From NCBI RefSeq assembly GCF_010120715.1, contig NZ_CP047591.1, forward strand, positions 1,736,001 to 1,800,000: 64,000 nucleotides of DNA. Reading direction: 5' to 3'. The notes under the pieces were generated by a model that searched no databases, was not told the origin of the DNA, and saw nothing but the letters and a program-made list of their open reading frames with translations. This DNA is from Aminipila terrae. GTDB lineage: Bacteria > Bacillota > Clostridia > Peptostreptococcales > Anaerovoracaceae. Below are positions 43,164 through 52,640 of the stretch, piece after piece. Position 1 is the stretch's first letter. Each line of letters begins with the position of its first letter. The translations under genes and the position numbers were made by a program.

Positions 43164-43844
43164 GTGCGAAATAGATTTGACACTCAGCTGACATTATTAA
43201 ATACAGAAATTATCGAAATGGGAGCTTTATGTGAAGCTATTATTAGTGATGCAGTGAAGGCCCTGATTGAAAACAATAAGGATTTGGCAAAAAAGACCAT
43301 TGAGTCAGAAAAACAGATTGATCAGAAGGAAAAAGACATAGAATCTTTATGTCTGAAGCTTCTGCTGCAGCAGCAGCCTGTTGCCAGGGATTTAAGGCTT
43401 ATTTCAGCAGCATTGAAAATGATTACGGATATGGAGCGAATAGGAGACCAGGCTGCAGACATAGCGGATATCGTCGAGGTTGCAGATTTTTCCCTTCCAC
43501 GGGACTTCAAAGACATCAAGTTAATGGCGGAAGCAACCATTAAGATGGTGACGGAAAGTGTTGAGGCTTTTGTGCAAAGAGATTTAGTTCTTGCCAGGGA
43601 AGTAATCGCATATGACGACGTAGTAGATGATCTCTTTGATGTTATAAAAAATGAAGTTATCGATATTATTGCAGAGATGCCAAGACAAGCAAAAGCAGAA
43701 CAGAATAATATGGGGCTGGAGGTTATAGACATACTGATGATAGCTAAATATTTTGAACGGATAGGAGACCATGCCACCAATATTGCTGAGTGGGTAGAGT
43801 TCTCCATAACCGGCGCTCATATTGATAATGAGGATAAGAAATAA
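43164..43844 (+). CDS. phoU: phosphate signalling protein PhoU
   Basis: 226 residues, all-helical tandem PhoU repeats, each with the metal-binding E/D-rich motif (MERIGDQAADIADI and FERIGDHATNIAEW). GTG start at 43164 behind AAGGAGGAG. Links PstSCAB to the PhoR kinase and limits phosphate uptake. Confidence 0.95.
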   Translation: MRNRFDTQLTLLNTEIIEMGALCEAIISDAVKALIENNKDLAKKTIESEKQIDQKEKDIESLCLKLLLQQQPVARDLRLISAALKMITDMERIGDQAADIADIVEVADFSLPRDFKDIKLMAEATIKMVTESVEAFVQRDLVLAREVIAYDDVVDDLFDVIKNEVIDIIAEMPRQAKAEQNNMGLEVIDILMIAKYFERIGDHATNIAEWVEFSITGAHIDNEDKK

Positions 43845-43861
43845 AAGCTTGCAAATTGTAA

Positions 43862-43922
43862 TTTATGACTTCAGCATCTGACCTTCCGGCAATTTGTTTC
43901 GCAAATTGGGATAGGTCATAAA
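43862..43922 (+). promoter_or_regulatory. hairpin between phoU and phoP
   Basis: Outer stem TTTATGAC (43862-43869) with GTCATAAA (43915-43922); inner perfect stem CAATTTG / CAAATTG around TTTCG (43890-43908). The phoP ribosome-binding site AAGGAG starts at the edge of the outer stem. No T-run follows, so it is more likely a processing or translation-control structure than a terminator. Confidence 0.5.
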
Positions 43923-43932
43923 GGAGTAAGAT

Positions 43933-44604
43933 ATGGTATTTTGTGTGGAAGATGATAGCAGTATAAGGGAATTAGTTGTATATACTTTAAGAAACACCGG
44001 GTTTGAGGCGGAAGGATTTTCTGACAGCACGGAGTTATTCCTGGCCCTCTCCAATCAGGTGCCGGAATTGATCCTGCTGGATATAATGCTCCCGGGAATG
44101 GATGGAATTGAGATATTAAAGAGACTGAAAAATAATAAAGCAACAAAAGATGTCCCGGTTATAATGCTTACGGCCAAAGGCACGGAATATGATAAAGTCA
44201 TAGGCCTGGATAATGGGGCTGACGATTATGTCACCAAACCTTTTGGGATGATGGAACTGATATCCAGAGTTAAAGCTGTTTTAAGAAGAGTAAAGCCCAA
44301 GGAGCATAGTGGGCAGATTGCTTGCGGAGATATTGCACTTAATGCGGAAAAACATTTGGTGACAGCGGCAGGAAAACAGATTCAATTAACCCTTAAGGAA
44401 TTTGAGGTGCTTCGCTATTTAATGGAGAACAAAGGGACAGTTTTGTCCAGAGATGTTCTTCTGGAGCGCATCTGGGGTTATGACTTTGACGGGGAGACAC
44501 GTACAGTTGACGTACATTTGCGGACTTTAAGGCAAAAACTGGGGGACAGCGGTCAGAACATAGAAACCATCCGTGGTGTGGGTTATTTAATTAAGGAAAA
44601 TTAA
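43933..44604 (+). CDS. phoP: response regulator PhoP (OmpR family)
   Basis: 223 residues: receiver domain (acidic VEDD, phospho-acceptor Asp50 in LLDIMLPGMDG, VIMLTAK) and OmpR winged helix (LTLKEFEVLRYLMENKG, VDVHLRTLRQKLG, IRGVGYLI). Positioned behind phoU and 14 nt before the sensor kinase, so assigned as the phosphate regulator PhoP/PhoB. Confidence 0.93.
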   Translation: MVFCVEDDSSIRELVVYTLRNTGFEAEGFSDSTELFLALSNQVPELILLDIMLPGMDGIEILKRLKNNKATKDVPVIMLTAKGTEYDKVIGLDNGADDYVTKPFGMMELISRVKAVLRRVKPKEHSGQIACGDIALNAEKHLVTAAGKQIQLTLKEFEVLRYLMENKGTVLSRDVLLERIWGYDFDGETRTVDVHLRTLRQKLGDSGQNIETIRGVGYLIKEN

Positions 44605-44618
44605 AGGAAGTAATCAAG

Positions 44619-46294
44619 ATGAGAAATAAAATATTAAAGAACTTTTTTTCCCTTTCTGCTATTGCTGTTTTTATAACCACTATTATGATTTCTTTCGTCA
44701 TGTATGAAGGCTTTTACCGGGATATGCAGGTGGAAGTAAATCAGGAAGCACAATATATAGCAGCAGCGGTTAATTTAAATGGAGAAAGCTATTTAGAACA
44801 AATCAGGAAGATCAGGGGAGACCGGGTCACCCTTATCGGTTCTGATGGTACGGTATTGTTTGATAATAGACAGAATCCCCAGAGAATGGAAAACCACCTG
44901 AGCAGACCTGAAGTGGCAGAAGCTATCAAAAGTGGCAGTGGTGAGAGTGTGAGAATGTCGGCCACTCTGAGCCAGCGGACCTTTTATCATGCAGTAAGGC
45001 TGGAAAATGGAAATGTCATTCGGGTAGCGAATATAACCTCTAATGTATATTCGGTTTTAGCAGTTAACCTGGTCTATGTGGTTTTAATATGCCTTGCAAT
45101 GCTTACAATTATTTTGTTTTTAGCTAAACGCCAGACGGAATCCATAGTTGCACCTGTAAACAACCTGGATTTGGAGGATCCCCTGTCCAATGAAGTCTAT
45201 GCTGAATTTTCCCCATTATTGCGGAAACTTGAGCAACAAAACAGATTGATAGATGAAACTTTCAACATACTAAATAAAGAAAGAGATGAATTTAAATCTA
45301 TAACCCAGAACATGAATGAAGGCCTGATTGTGCTGAACGCTGCAGGAGAAATGCTCATGGTAAATCAGCGGGCAGCAGAAATCTTTGGAAAGGTTGTGGA
45401 AGGACATTACCTTACGCTTAACAGAAGTGCTGAATTCAGGGAAGTAGCGGAAAAAGCTCTGAGGGGAATAGCTGCAGAAAGCAGATTAAAGCAGGGAGGA
45501 AGATTGTATCATTTAATGGCAACTCCCACATCCGCAAAGAATCATGAAAATGGAACTCCAGAGGGAGTAGTGGTGCTAGCTTTGGACATCACGGAGAAAG
45601 ACGAAACTGAGCGCATAAGAAGAGAATTTTCTGCCAATGTTTCCCATGAGCTTAAAACCCTTTAACTTCCATTTCAGGTTATGCGGAAATCATTAAGGAA
45701 GGTATCGCCCGACCGGAGGATATAAAAGAATTTGCAGTAAAGATATATAATGAGGCAAAACGCATGATTTTACTGGTGGAAGATATCATGAAACTCTCCA
45801 GACTGGATGAGGAAGTGATGGATTTCGCAGAGAACACGGTTGATTTGCAAAGAATCTGCCAGGAGGTGGTAGAAAGGCTTAGAGATGCAGCTAATGCAGC
45901 TCAGGTTTCTATTGAATTTGAAGGCTCGTCAGATGGAGAACCGGTCAATGTAACAGGGATCAAACCAATGCTGGATGAATTAGTGTTTAACTTATGTGAA
46001 AATGCTATAAAATATAATAAAAAAAATGGAGAAGTAAAAATTAAACTTTCCGAAAACCCTGTCAGGCTTGTTGTTGCAGATACGGGGATTGGAATAGACA
46101 AAGAGCATCAGGAACGGATATTTGAAAGGTTTTACCGTGTGGATAAAAGCCACTCAAAAATAACAGGGGGTACCGGATTAGGGCTTTCTATTGTTAAACA
46201 TATAGTAAAACATCATAAAGCCTCTCTTCATCTGGAAAGCGAACCAGACAAAGGAACAACCATAGAAGTACAATTTAATTCTGAGAAGTTATAA
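44619..46294 (+). CDS. phoR: phosphate sensor histidine kinase PhoR, apparent frameshift
   Basis: About 558 residues after correction. N-terminal membrane segment, extracytoplasmic region, second membrane segment (around LVYVVLICLAMLTIILFL), PAS domain (EGLIVLNAAGEMLMVNQRA), HisKA with phospho-histidine in NVSHELKT, and HATPase (NLCENAIKYN, DTGIGIDKEH, GTGLGLSIVKHI). The frame stops right after HELKT; one more C in the run 45658-45660 gives HELKTPLTSISGYAEII, the invariant family sequence, and rejoins the second frame. Almost certainly one intact gene. Confidence 0.93.
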
Positions 46295-46326
46295 GACAAA
46301 GCACATAAAAGCAGGATACAATAAAA

Positions 46327-46384
46327 ATAAAAAGCTGATTTAGCCATACAAAAATTTAATGTAGGATGGTAAATCAGCTTTTTC
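46327..46384 (+). terminator. terminator of the pst-pho cluster
   Basis: AAAGCTGATTTA and TAAATCAGCTTTTT enclose a smaller stem. The following 46385-46585 is AT-rich without a gene. Confidence 0.8.
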
Positions 46385-46585
46385 ATTGGTCTGTTTATTT
46401 TGCCAGTCAATAAATGCTATAAATGGTCAAAATAAAAAACAGCTTCTTTAGTAGATTAATTAATAGCAAAGTATTAAAATAGAAGAAATGGATAAAATTA
46501 AGTTAATTATTGTTCAATCAATAGAAACCTGACCAAATTTAGTTTGTACAAACAAGGCCAGATTATTAAAGGGAGGAAGTCTATT

Positions 46586-47752
46586 ATGAAAAAGAAACAA
46601 GAGTTACTTATTGAATTTATTAAACAGTTTGATGAGAGCCCATTTGCTATTGAAATGGAGGGAGAAAAGCACCTGATAGGTGAAGGAGAGCCCCGGTTTA
46701 CAGTTAAGGTAAATAAACCAGTAGAAGTAAAGGAACTGGTTAAAAGTACCTCAATTGCTCTGGGGGAGGCGTACATGCGGGGTGATATTGAGGTTGAAGG
46801 AGATCTTTATACAGCCCTGAACAATTTTCTTGGGCAGCTGGGGAAATTCTCCACAGATACAAAAGCCCTGAAGAAGCTGATGTTTACCTCCAGTGGAAAG
46901 AAAAACCAGCAAAAACAAGTGTCATCACATTATGACATCGGCAATGATTTTTATGCCCTTTGGCTGGATGAGACTATGAGTTATTCCTGCGGCTACTTTA
47001 AAAAGAAGAGAGAGACTCTGTATGAAGCCCAAATGAATAAAATTCATTATATACTGGAAAAGCTTTGTTTAAAGGAAGGAATGAACCTGTTAGACATTGG
47101 ATGCGGCTGGGGACAGCTACTTATTGAGGCAGCCAAAATATATAAAATTAAGGGCCTGGGGATTACCTTAAGCCAGGAACAATACAAGAGGTTTAGTGAA
47201 AGAATTAAAGAAGAAGGACTGGAAGATTATCTGACAGTACAGCTTATGGACTATCGGGATCTTCCTAAATTAAAAACTGTATTTGACCGGGTAGTAAGTG
47301 TAGGTATGATAGAGCATGTAGGAAGGGACAATTACAATCTGTTTATGTCCAGTGTTGATAAAGTATTAAAGCCTTCAGGCTTATTTTTATTGCACTACAT
47401 TAGTGGGCTGAAAGAATATCCTGGAGATGCATGGATGAGAAAATATATATTCCCAGGTGGCATGTGCCCAAGCTTAAGAGAAATTATAAACCTTTGTGCA
47501 GAATATAATTTCTATACTCTTGATGTAGAAAGCTTGAGAAGACACTATACGGAAACATTACTGCGATGGAACCAGAATTTTAATGATCATAGGGCTGAAA
47601 TTGAGGAAAAAATGGGAATAGAATTTACTCGCATGTGGGAGCTGTATCAGTGTGCATGTGCTGCAACTTTTAACAGAGGAGTCATAGACCTGCATCAGAT
47701 ATTAATTTCAAAAGGTGTAAACAATGAACTCCCTATGACAAGATGGTATTAA
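46586..47752 (+). CDS. cfa: cyclopropane-fatty-acyl-phospholipid synthase
   Basis: 388 residues. ATG 46586 follows GGGAGGAAG; the 46544 start has none. SAM motif LLDIGCGWGQLL, SSHYDIGNDFYALWLDE and MSYSCGYFKK (bicarbonate and lipid-binding region), and MIEHVGRDNYNLF. Transfers a methylene group from SAM to unsaturated membrane lipids. Monocistronic. Confidence 0.95.
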   Translation: MKKKQELLIEFIKQFDESPFAIEMEGEKHLIGEGEPRFTVKVNKPVEVKELVKSTSIALGEAYMRGDIEVEGDLYTALNNFLGQLGKFSTDTKALKKLMFTSSGKKNQQKQVSSHYDIGNDFYALWLDETMSYSCGYFKKKRETLYEAQMNKIHYILEKLCLKEGMNLLDIGCGWGQLLIEAAKIYKIKGLGITLSQEQYKRFSERIKEEGLEDYLTVQLMDYRDLPKLKTVFDRVVSVGMIEHVGRDNYNLFMSSVDKVLKPSGLFLLHYISGLKEYPGDAWMRKYIFPGGMCPSLREIINLCAEYNFYTLDVESLRRHYTETLLRWNQNFNDHRAEIEEKMGIEFTRMWELYQCACAATFNRGVIDLHQILISKGVNNELPMTRWY

Positions 47753-47852
47753 AAAATAATATAATAATCCATTGCATTTTTCCATGGCTAAAATAGCCTA
47801 TTGGTGATAGTATTAATAACGATAGGATTTTTAAAAGGAGTAAATTTATAAG

Positions 47853-48617
47853 ATGAATATTTTAGTTGCCAATGATGATGGAATAAAAGCAAAGGGTATT
47901 TTTGAACTTGTAAAAGCTTTATCTGCAGCCGCCACAGTTTATGTTTGTGCTCCCCATGTGGAGAGAAGTGCAGCCGGACATAGTATTACAGTAAGACAGG
48001 GACTGGAGGCCAGAGAAGTTCCTTATGAAAATGCTGAACTGGCTCTTGAAATAAATGGTACACCAGCAGATTGTGTAAAATTAGGTGTTTTACTTTTAAG
48101 AGACAGGGGTATAAATATAGATATGGTTTTTTCCGGTATAAACCATGGAGGAAATCTGGGTACAGATACCCATTATTCGGGGACCGTGTCCGCTGCCATT
48201 GAGGGCTGCATTTGCGGGATCCCTTCCGTTGCCGTTTCGGTAAACGAACATAAGCCTCAGCATTTTGAAGTGGCAGCAGAGCTGGCAGTAGAAACCTTGC
48301 GTAAGTCAGCAGGTAAACTAGATGGAAAAACTGTACTGAATATAAATGTGCCGGATGTACCAAGAGAGAAACTGAAGGGCGTCAGGATTACAACTTTAGG
48401 GCCAAGAGAATACGATGGATGGTTCCAGAACAGACCTGCAGAAGAAGGTGGAAGTGCCCTGTACTGGTATAGTGGAAACCCTGTTGTATATGATAATCTT
48501 CCGGAGCATTATGATGTGATAGCTGTACAGGATGGTTATGCTTCAATTACGCCATTACATTATGATTTTACTAACTATGCATTAGTGGATGAAGTAAAAA
48601 GCTGGGGTATTAAATGA
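47853..48617 (+). CDS. surE: 5'/3'-nucleotidase SurE
   Basis: 254 residues. Metal-site motif VANDDGI at the N-terminus, CAPHVERSAAGHSIT, NHGGNLGTDTHYSGTVSAA, and the C-terminal tail of the family. Acts on nucleoside monophosphates in the cytoplasm. AAAAGGAG upstream. The DUF2156 gene follows after 19 nt. Confidence 0.95.
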   Translation: MNILVANDDGIKAKGIFELVKALSAAATVYVCAPHVERSAAGHSITVRQGLEAREVPYENAELALEINGTPADCVKLGVLLLRDRGINIDMVFSGINHGGNLGTDTHYSGTVSAAIEGCICGIPSVAVSVNEHKPQHFEVAAELAVETLRKSAGKLDGKTVLNINVPDVPREKLKGVRITTLGPREYDGWFQNRPAEEGGSALYWYSGNPVVYDNLPEHYDVIAVQDGYASITPLHYDFTNYALVDEVKSWGIK

Positions 48618-48636
48618 TAAAAGGAAAGAACAGTAA

Positions 48637-49569
48637 ATGAGTATATTTAAGAATGAAATAACCATAGAAAATAAAGGGATTCTGGAACAATATTTATCTT
48701 CATATGAGTATAGAACTTCAGGATTATCTTTTTCTTCGTTATACATGTGGAGAGAACAAAACGAGTTTTCATGGGAAATCATGGGGGAATATCTTGTAAT
48801 AGCCGGGTTAAGCCATTTAGAAATAGAAAAGCATGAGTATTTTCTGTTTCCACCACTGACCAGAACTGGAACTTATGATCCGGCAGAACTGAGAAAAACC
48901 CTCCAGGCAGCAAGAGTGCGGTTTGAAGAAAAAAATTCAGATTTCACAATCAGGCTGCTTCCCGTACATATGAGAGGGATAATCGAAGAAGCCTACCCAG
49001 GGAAAGTGGAGTTTATATCCGACAGGCCGAACTATGATTACCTTTATTTAAAAAGAGATTTGATTGATTTAAAGGGCAGGACTTATCATGCCAAGAAAAA
49101 CCATTTAAACTATTTTTTGAATAATTATAAATATGAGTATGTTCATCTCACACCGGATATGCTGGATACCGTGATGGTATTTTTAGAGGAATTCAATGCC
49201 CGGAAAAATATAGCACCTCATGAAATGAACTGGCTGCTGATGGAAACAGATGCTATGAGGGATGTGGTGACAAATCTCGACAGGCTGAACTATATGGCAG
49301 GAGCTATTATCATAGATGGAAAAGTAGAAGCTTTTACCATAGGCGGCAGGCTGGGAGAAGAGACGGTTACGGTGCATGTGGAGAAAGCAAACAGCAATAT
49401 CAGAGGGCTGTATCCTGCCATAAACAATGAATTTTGCAGGCATTTAGATGAATCCATCATTTATGTGAACCGTGAAGAGGATATGGGAATAGTCAACCTG
49501 AGAAAGGCAAAGCTATCTTATAAACCGATTGAATTAGTAGAAAAGTATATTGTTAAGTTCCTGGAATAA
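48637..49569 (+). CDS. DUF2156 domain-containing protein
   Basis: 310 residues with no membrane segment. It belongs to the soluble DUF2156 (PG-lysyltransferase C-terminal-like, GNAT-fold) group: KGRTYHAKKNHLNYFLNNY, then MAGAIIIDGKVEAFTIGGRL and VHVEKANSNIRGLYPAINNE, VNREEDMGIVNLRKAKLSY. In the membrane-bound relatives this domain transfers aminoacyl groups from tRNA to lipid; whether the soluble form does so is unknown. Probably an operon with surE. Confidence 0.87.
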   Translation: MSIFKNEITIENKGILEQYLSSYEYRTSGLSFSSLYMWREQNEFSWEIMGEYLVIAGLSHLEIEKHEYFLFPPLTRTGTYDPAELRKTLQAARVRFEEKNSDFTIRLLPVHMRGIIEEAYPGKVEFISDRPNYDYLYLKRDLIDLKGRTYHAKKNHLNYFLNNYKYEYVHLTPDMLDTVMVFLEEFNARKNIAPHEMNWLLMETDAMRDVVTNLDRLNYMAGAIIIDGKVEAFTIGGRLGEETVTVHVEKANSNIRGLYPAINNEFCRHLDESIIYVNREEDMGIVNLRKAKLSYKPIELVEKYIVKFLE

Positions 49570-49599
49570 ATGAAAGAAAAAAGAATAAGAAAAATTGTA

Positions 49600-49638
49600 A
49601 AAAAGCCTGATAATTATGAAATTTTTGTCAGGTTTTTT
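49600..49638 (+). terminator. terminator behind the DUF2156 gene
   Basis: AAAAGCCTGATA with TGTCAGGTTTTTT. Confidence 0.85.
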
Positions 49639-49684
49639 CGATAAATGTTTTGTGAATAAAATAACGAAATATCATGAAAAGATA

Positions 49685-49797
49685 TTGACAATCCACAAAA
49701 AAAGGTTTAGAATTTAATAAAATTTGTGAATTATATAACAATTACAGAAGATTTTGTCTTGTTAATGTATTGCAATTAGTGGAAAGTGTGATATGAT
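49685..49797 (+). promoter_or_regulatory. two promoters in the long thiolase leader
   Basis: TTGACA (49685-49690), 17 bp, TAGAAT (49708-49713); and TTGCAA (49770-49775), 16 bp, TATGAT (49792-49797). The whole 49640-49960 interval is very AT-rich and holds no gene. Confidence 0.65.
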
Positions 49798-49960
49798 ATA
49801 TAATATAATGCGGACAGTATGGCGATGAAATATAATTGTCCAAATAATGAATCAAGGTAATTATGTTATGTTTTATTTTTAAGAAAGACTCTTAAATAAA
49901 AATTCATAATTTATTTATAACACATTTTATTTGCAAGTGGTTTTAAGGAGGACTAAAAAC

Positions 49961-51139
49961 ATGAGAGAAGTAGTAATTGTAAGTGCAGCTAGAACACCTC
50001 TTGGTAGCTTTGGGGGATCTTTAAAGGATATTCCTACAAGAACTCTTGGTGCTATTGCAGTTAAAGGCGCAATCGAAAGAGCTGGAATCAAGCCTGAACA
50101 GGTTGACGAAGTTGTTATGGGTTGTGTATTACAGGGTGGCCTTGGACAGAACGTAGCAAGACAGATTTGCCTTGATGCAGGACTTCCTATTGAAGTTCCA
50201 GCAATGACTATAAATAAAGTATGCGGTTCAGGACTTAGAGCTGTATCCTTAGCAGCACAGCTGATTAAAGCAGGAGATGCTGATATCGTTGTAGCTGGTG
50301 GTGCAGAAAACATGTCAAAGACAGCTTATGCTATGCCAGCAGCTAGATATGGTGCTAGAATGAATAATACTCAGCTGATTGATATGATGGTAAACGATGG
50401 TCTTACTGACGCATTTAATAATTACCACATGGGTATCACTGCTGAAAATATTGCTGAACAGTGGGGCATTACAAGAGAAGAATTAGATGAATTCTCAGTA
50501 ACTTCACAGAACAGAGCTGAAGCAGCTATTAAGGCTGGTAAGTTCAAAGATGAAATCGTTCCAGTAGAAATTCCTCAGAGAAAAGGTGATCCAATCATCT
50601 TTGATACTGATGAATTCCCTAAATTCGGAACAACTATTGATAAGGTTGCAAAATTAAAGCCTGCATTCAAGAAAGATGGCGTTGTTACTGCAGCTAACGC
50701 TTCTGGTATCAATGATGCTGGTGCAGCAGTAGTAGTTATGTCAAAGGAAAAAGCTGATGAATTAGGTCTTAAGCCTCTTTGCACAATTAAGTCATACGCT
50801 TCAGCTGGTGTTGACCCAACTATCATGGGTATCGGACCAGTTCCTTCATCAAAGAAGGCTCTTGAAAAGGCTGGATTAACAATTGACCAGATTGATTTAG
50901 TAGAAGCAAATGAAGCTTTTGCTGCTCAGTCATTAGCTGTTAGAAAGGATCTTGGACTTGATCCTGAAAAGACAAATGTAAATGGTGGAGCTATTGCAAT
51001 TGGTCACCCAATCGGAGCTTCCGGAACAAGAATTCTTATTTCATTAATATTTGAAATGCAGAAGAGAGATGCTAAGACTGGTCTTGCTACTCTTTGTATC
51101 GGTGGCGGACAGGGAACTGCTCTTATCGTTGAAAGATAA
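49961..51139 (+). CDS. thlA: acetyl-CoA C-acetyltransferase (thiolase)
   Basis: 392 residues. Nucleophilic Cys88 in NKVCGSGLRA, then NGGAIAIGHPIGASGTR with the active histidine, and LCIGGGQGTA with the second catalytic cysteine. Condenses two acetyl-CoA to acetoacetyl-CoA, or the reverse. ATG 49961 after AAGGAGG. Codon use (GCT, GGT, CTT-rich) differs a little from neighbours in the way highly expressed genes do. No other butyrate or ketone genes are next to it. Confidence 0.95.
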   Translation: MREVVIVSAARTPLGSFGGSLKDIPTRTLGAIAVKGAIERAGIKPEQVDEVVMGCVLQGGLGQNVARQICLDAGLPIEVPAMTINKVCGSGLRAVSLAAQLIKAGDADIVVAGGAENMSKTAYAMPAARYGARMNNTQLIDMMVNDGLTDAFNNYHMGITAENIAEQWGITREELDEFSVTSQNRAEAAIKAGKFKDEIVPVEIPQRKGDPIIFDTDEFPKFGTTIDKVAKLKPAFKKDGVVTAANASGINDAGAAVVVMSKEKADELGLKPLCTIKSYASAGVDPTIMGIGPVPSSKKALEKAGLTIDQIDLVEANEAFAAQSLAVRKDLGLDPEKTNVNGGAIAIGHPIGASGTRILISLIFEMQKRDAKTGLATLCIGGGQGTALIVER

Positions 51140-51166
51140 TAACAGGTCGAAATAAATATACTTACA

Positions 51167-51198
51167 AAAGGTGGCTGGATTTCCAGCCACTTTTTTTG
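51167..51198 (+). terminator. thiolase terminator
   Basis: AAAGGTGGCTGG and CCAGCCAC followed by seven T. Confidence 0.9.
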
Positions 51199-51280
51199 TA
51201 TAATAAAATATATAAAAAATTCTTATATAGCGATAATAAGAAGGATGAATAATACCAGAAACATGGTTTTGGAGGAAAAT

Positions 51281-52440
51281 ATGAATAAATCAAAAGTATA
51301 TTTTACCAGCATGAAAACAGAGTTAGGTGTCAGTTTGCTGGCCAAACTAGATAAACTGATTAGAAAGGCAGGGATGGATTCCATAGATTTTAATGGAAAA
51401 TACACGGCAGTTAAAATTCATTTTGGGGAACCAGGGAACCTGGCTTTCTTAAGACCAAACTATGCCAAAGTACTTGTAGACCTGATTAAGGAACAGGGAG
51501 GACGGCCATTTTTAACGGATTGCAATACCTTGTATGTGGGAGGAAGAAAAAATGCTTTAGACCATTTGGATTCAGCTTACACAAATGGATTCTCACCTTT
51601 TTCCACAGGCTGTCACATCATTATTGCTGATGGATTAAAGGGAACAGATGAAGCATTAGTACCTGTAGTGGGGGAGAGTATGTTAAGGGAGCAAAGATTG
51701 GACAGGCCATAATGGATGCTGATATTTTTATTTCCTTGAACCATTTTAAGGGACATGAATCTACGGGATTTGGAGGAGCCATAAAAAATATCGGAATGGG
51801 ATGCGGTTCCAGGGCAGGAAAGATGGAACAGCACAGTGCGGGAACTCCTATGATAAGCAACAAAAAATGTGTGGGCTGTGGAAAATGTATAACTGTATGT
51901 GCCCATGATGCCATTAAAGTAGAAAACAGGAAAGCTTCTTTAAATGAAGAAAAGTGCGTAGGATGTGGGCGGTGTATTGGCATTTGTCCTACCGATGCAA
52001 TTGCTACCAAATGGGATGAATCCAATGATATTTTAAATAAAAAGATGGCAGAGTACACTTGGGCTGTTCTTCATGGAAGACCACATTTTCATGTGTCCCT
52101 GGTAGTAGATGTATCACCTAATTGTGATTGCCATTCTGAAAATGACATTCCTATTGTACCAGATATAGGGATGTTTGCTTCCTTCGATCCAGTGGCTCTG
52201 GATATGGCTTGTGCAGATGCAGTAAATAGGCAGACACCGGTAGCCGGAAGCATTCTGGCTGAATCTAAACATCATCATTCAGCCCATGGCAAGTGCCAAT
52301 GTGGCTGTGAACATGATGAAGCTCAAACCGATGACCATTTTAAAATGACCCACCCGGATACAGACTGGATAGTCTGTATGGAACACTGTATGAAAATGGG
52401 CATTGGAAATATGAATTATGAATTAATAACAGTGAAATAA
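51281..52440 (+). CDS. DUF362 domain-containing 4Fe-4S protein, apparent frameshift
   Basis: About 386 residues after correction. ATG 51281 follows GGAGGAAA. The N-terminal half is DUF362 (AVKIHFGEPGNLAFLRP, FLTDCNTLYVGGR, ISLNHFKGHESTGFGGAIKN); two ferredoxin motifs follow, CVGCGKCITVC and CVGCGRCIGIC. The frame closes at 51712; one more G in the run 51670-51674 restores VPVVGGEYVKGAKIGQAIM and joins the halves. Near the C-terminus an unusual His/Cys-rich stretch (HHHSAHGKCQCGCEHDE) may bind metal. Probably a redox protein; function unknown. Confidence 0.88.
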
Positions 52441-52441
52441 T

Positions 52442-52487
52442 AAAGGCGTTGTTGGAATTCGGATGAGAATTTCTGACAACGCCTTTT
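52442..52487 (+). terminator. terminator of the DUF362 gene
   Basis: AAAGGCGTTGT and ACAACGCCTTTT with further pairing in between. Confidence 0.88.
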
Positions 52488-52539
52488 GTATATTTTACTA
52501 ATTTTATGGCATTTTTTTTATGCAGGCACTAAAAATCAG

Positions 52540-52598
52540 TTGACAATAATAATAAAATATGCTACTATTATTTAGTAGCGCTTTAGAGAGGTAAAGCG
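52540..52598 (+). promoter_or_regulatory. promoter and dyads upstream of the amino-acid ABC operon
   Basis: TTGACA (52540-52545), 17-bp spacer, TACTAT (52563-52568). A dyad GCTACT-N7-AGTAGC (52561-52579) covers the -10, suggesting a repressor site. A second perfect dyad CGCTTTA-GAGAGG-TAAAGCG (52579-52598) would form the 5' end of the mRNA. Confidence 0.65.
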
Positions 52599-52640
52599 TA
52601 AATGGGTAAAAGAAAAAATTTTATAGCTAGGAGGATAGTA

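Noticed and set aside
43322..43807. 161-codon minus-strand frame
   Set aside because: Antisense shadow of phoU.
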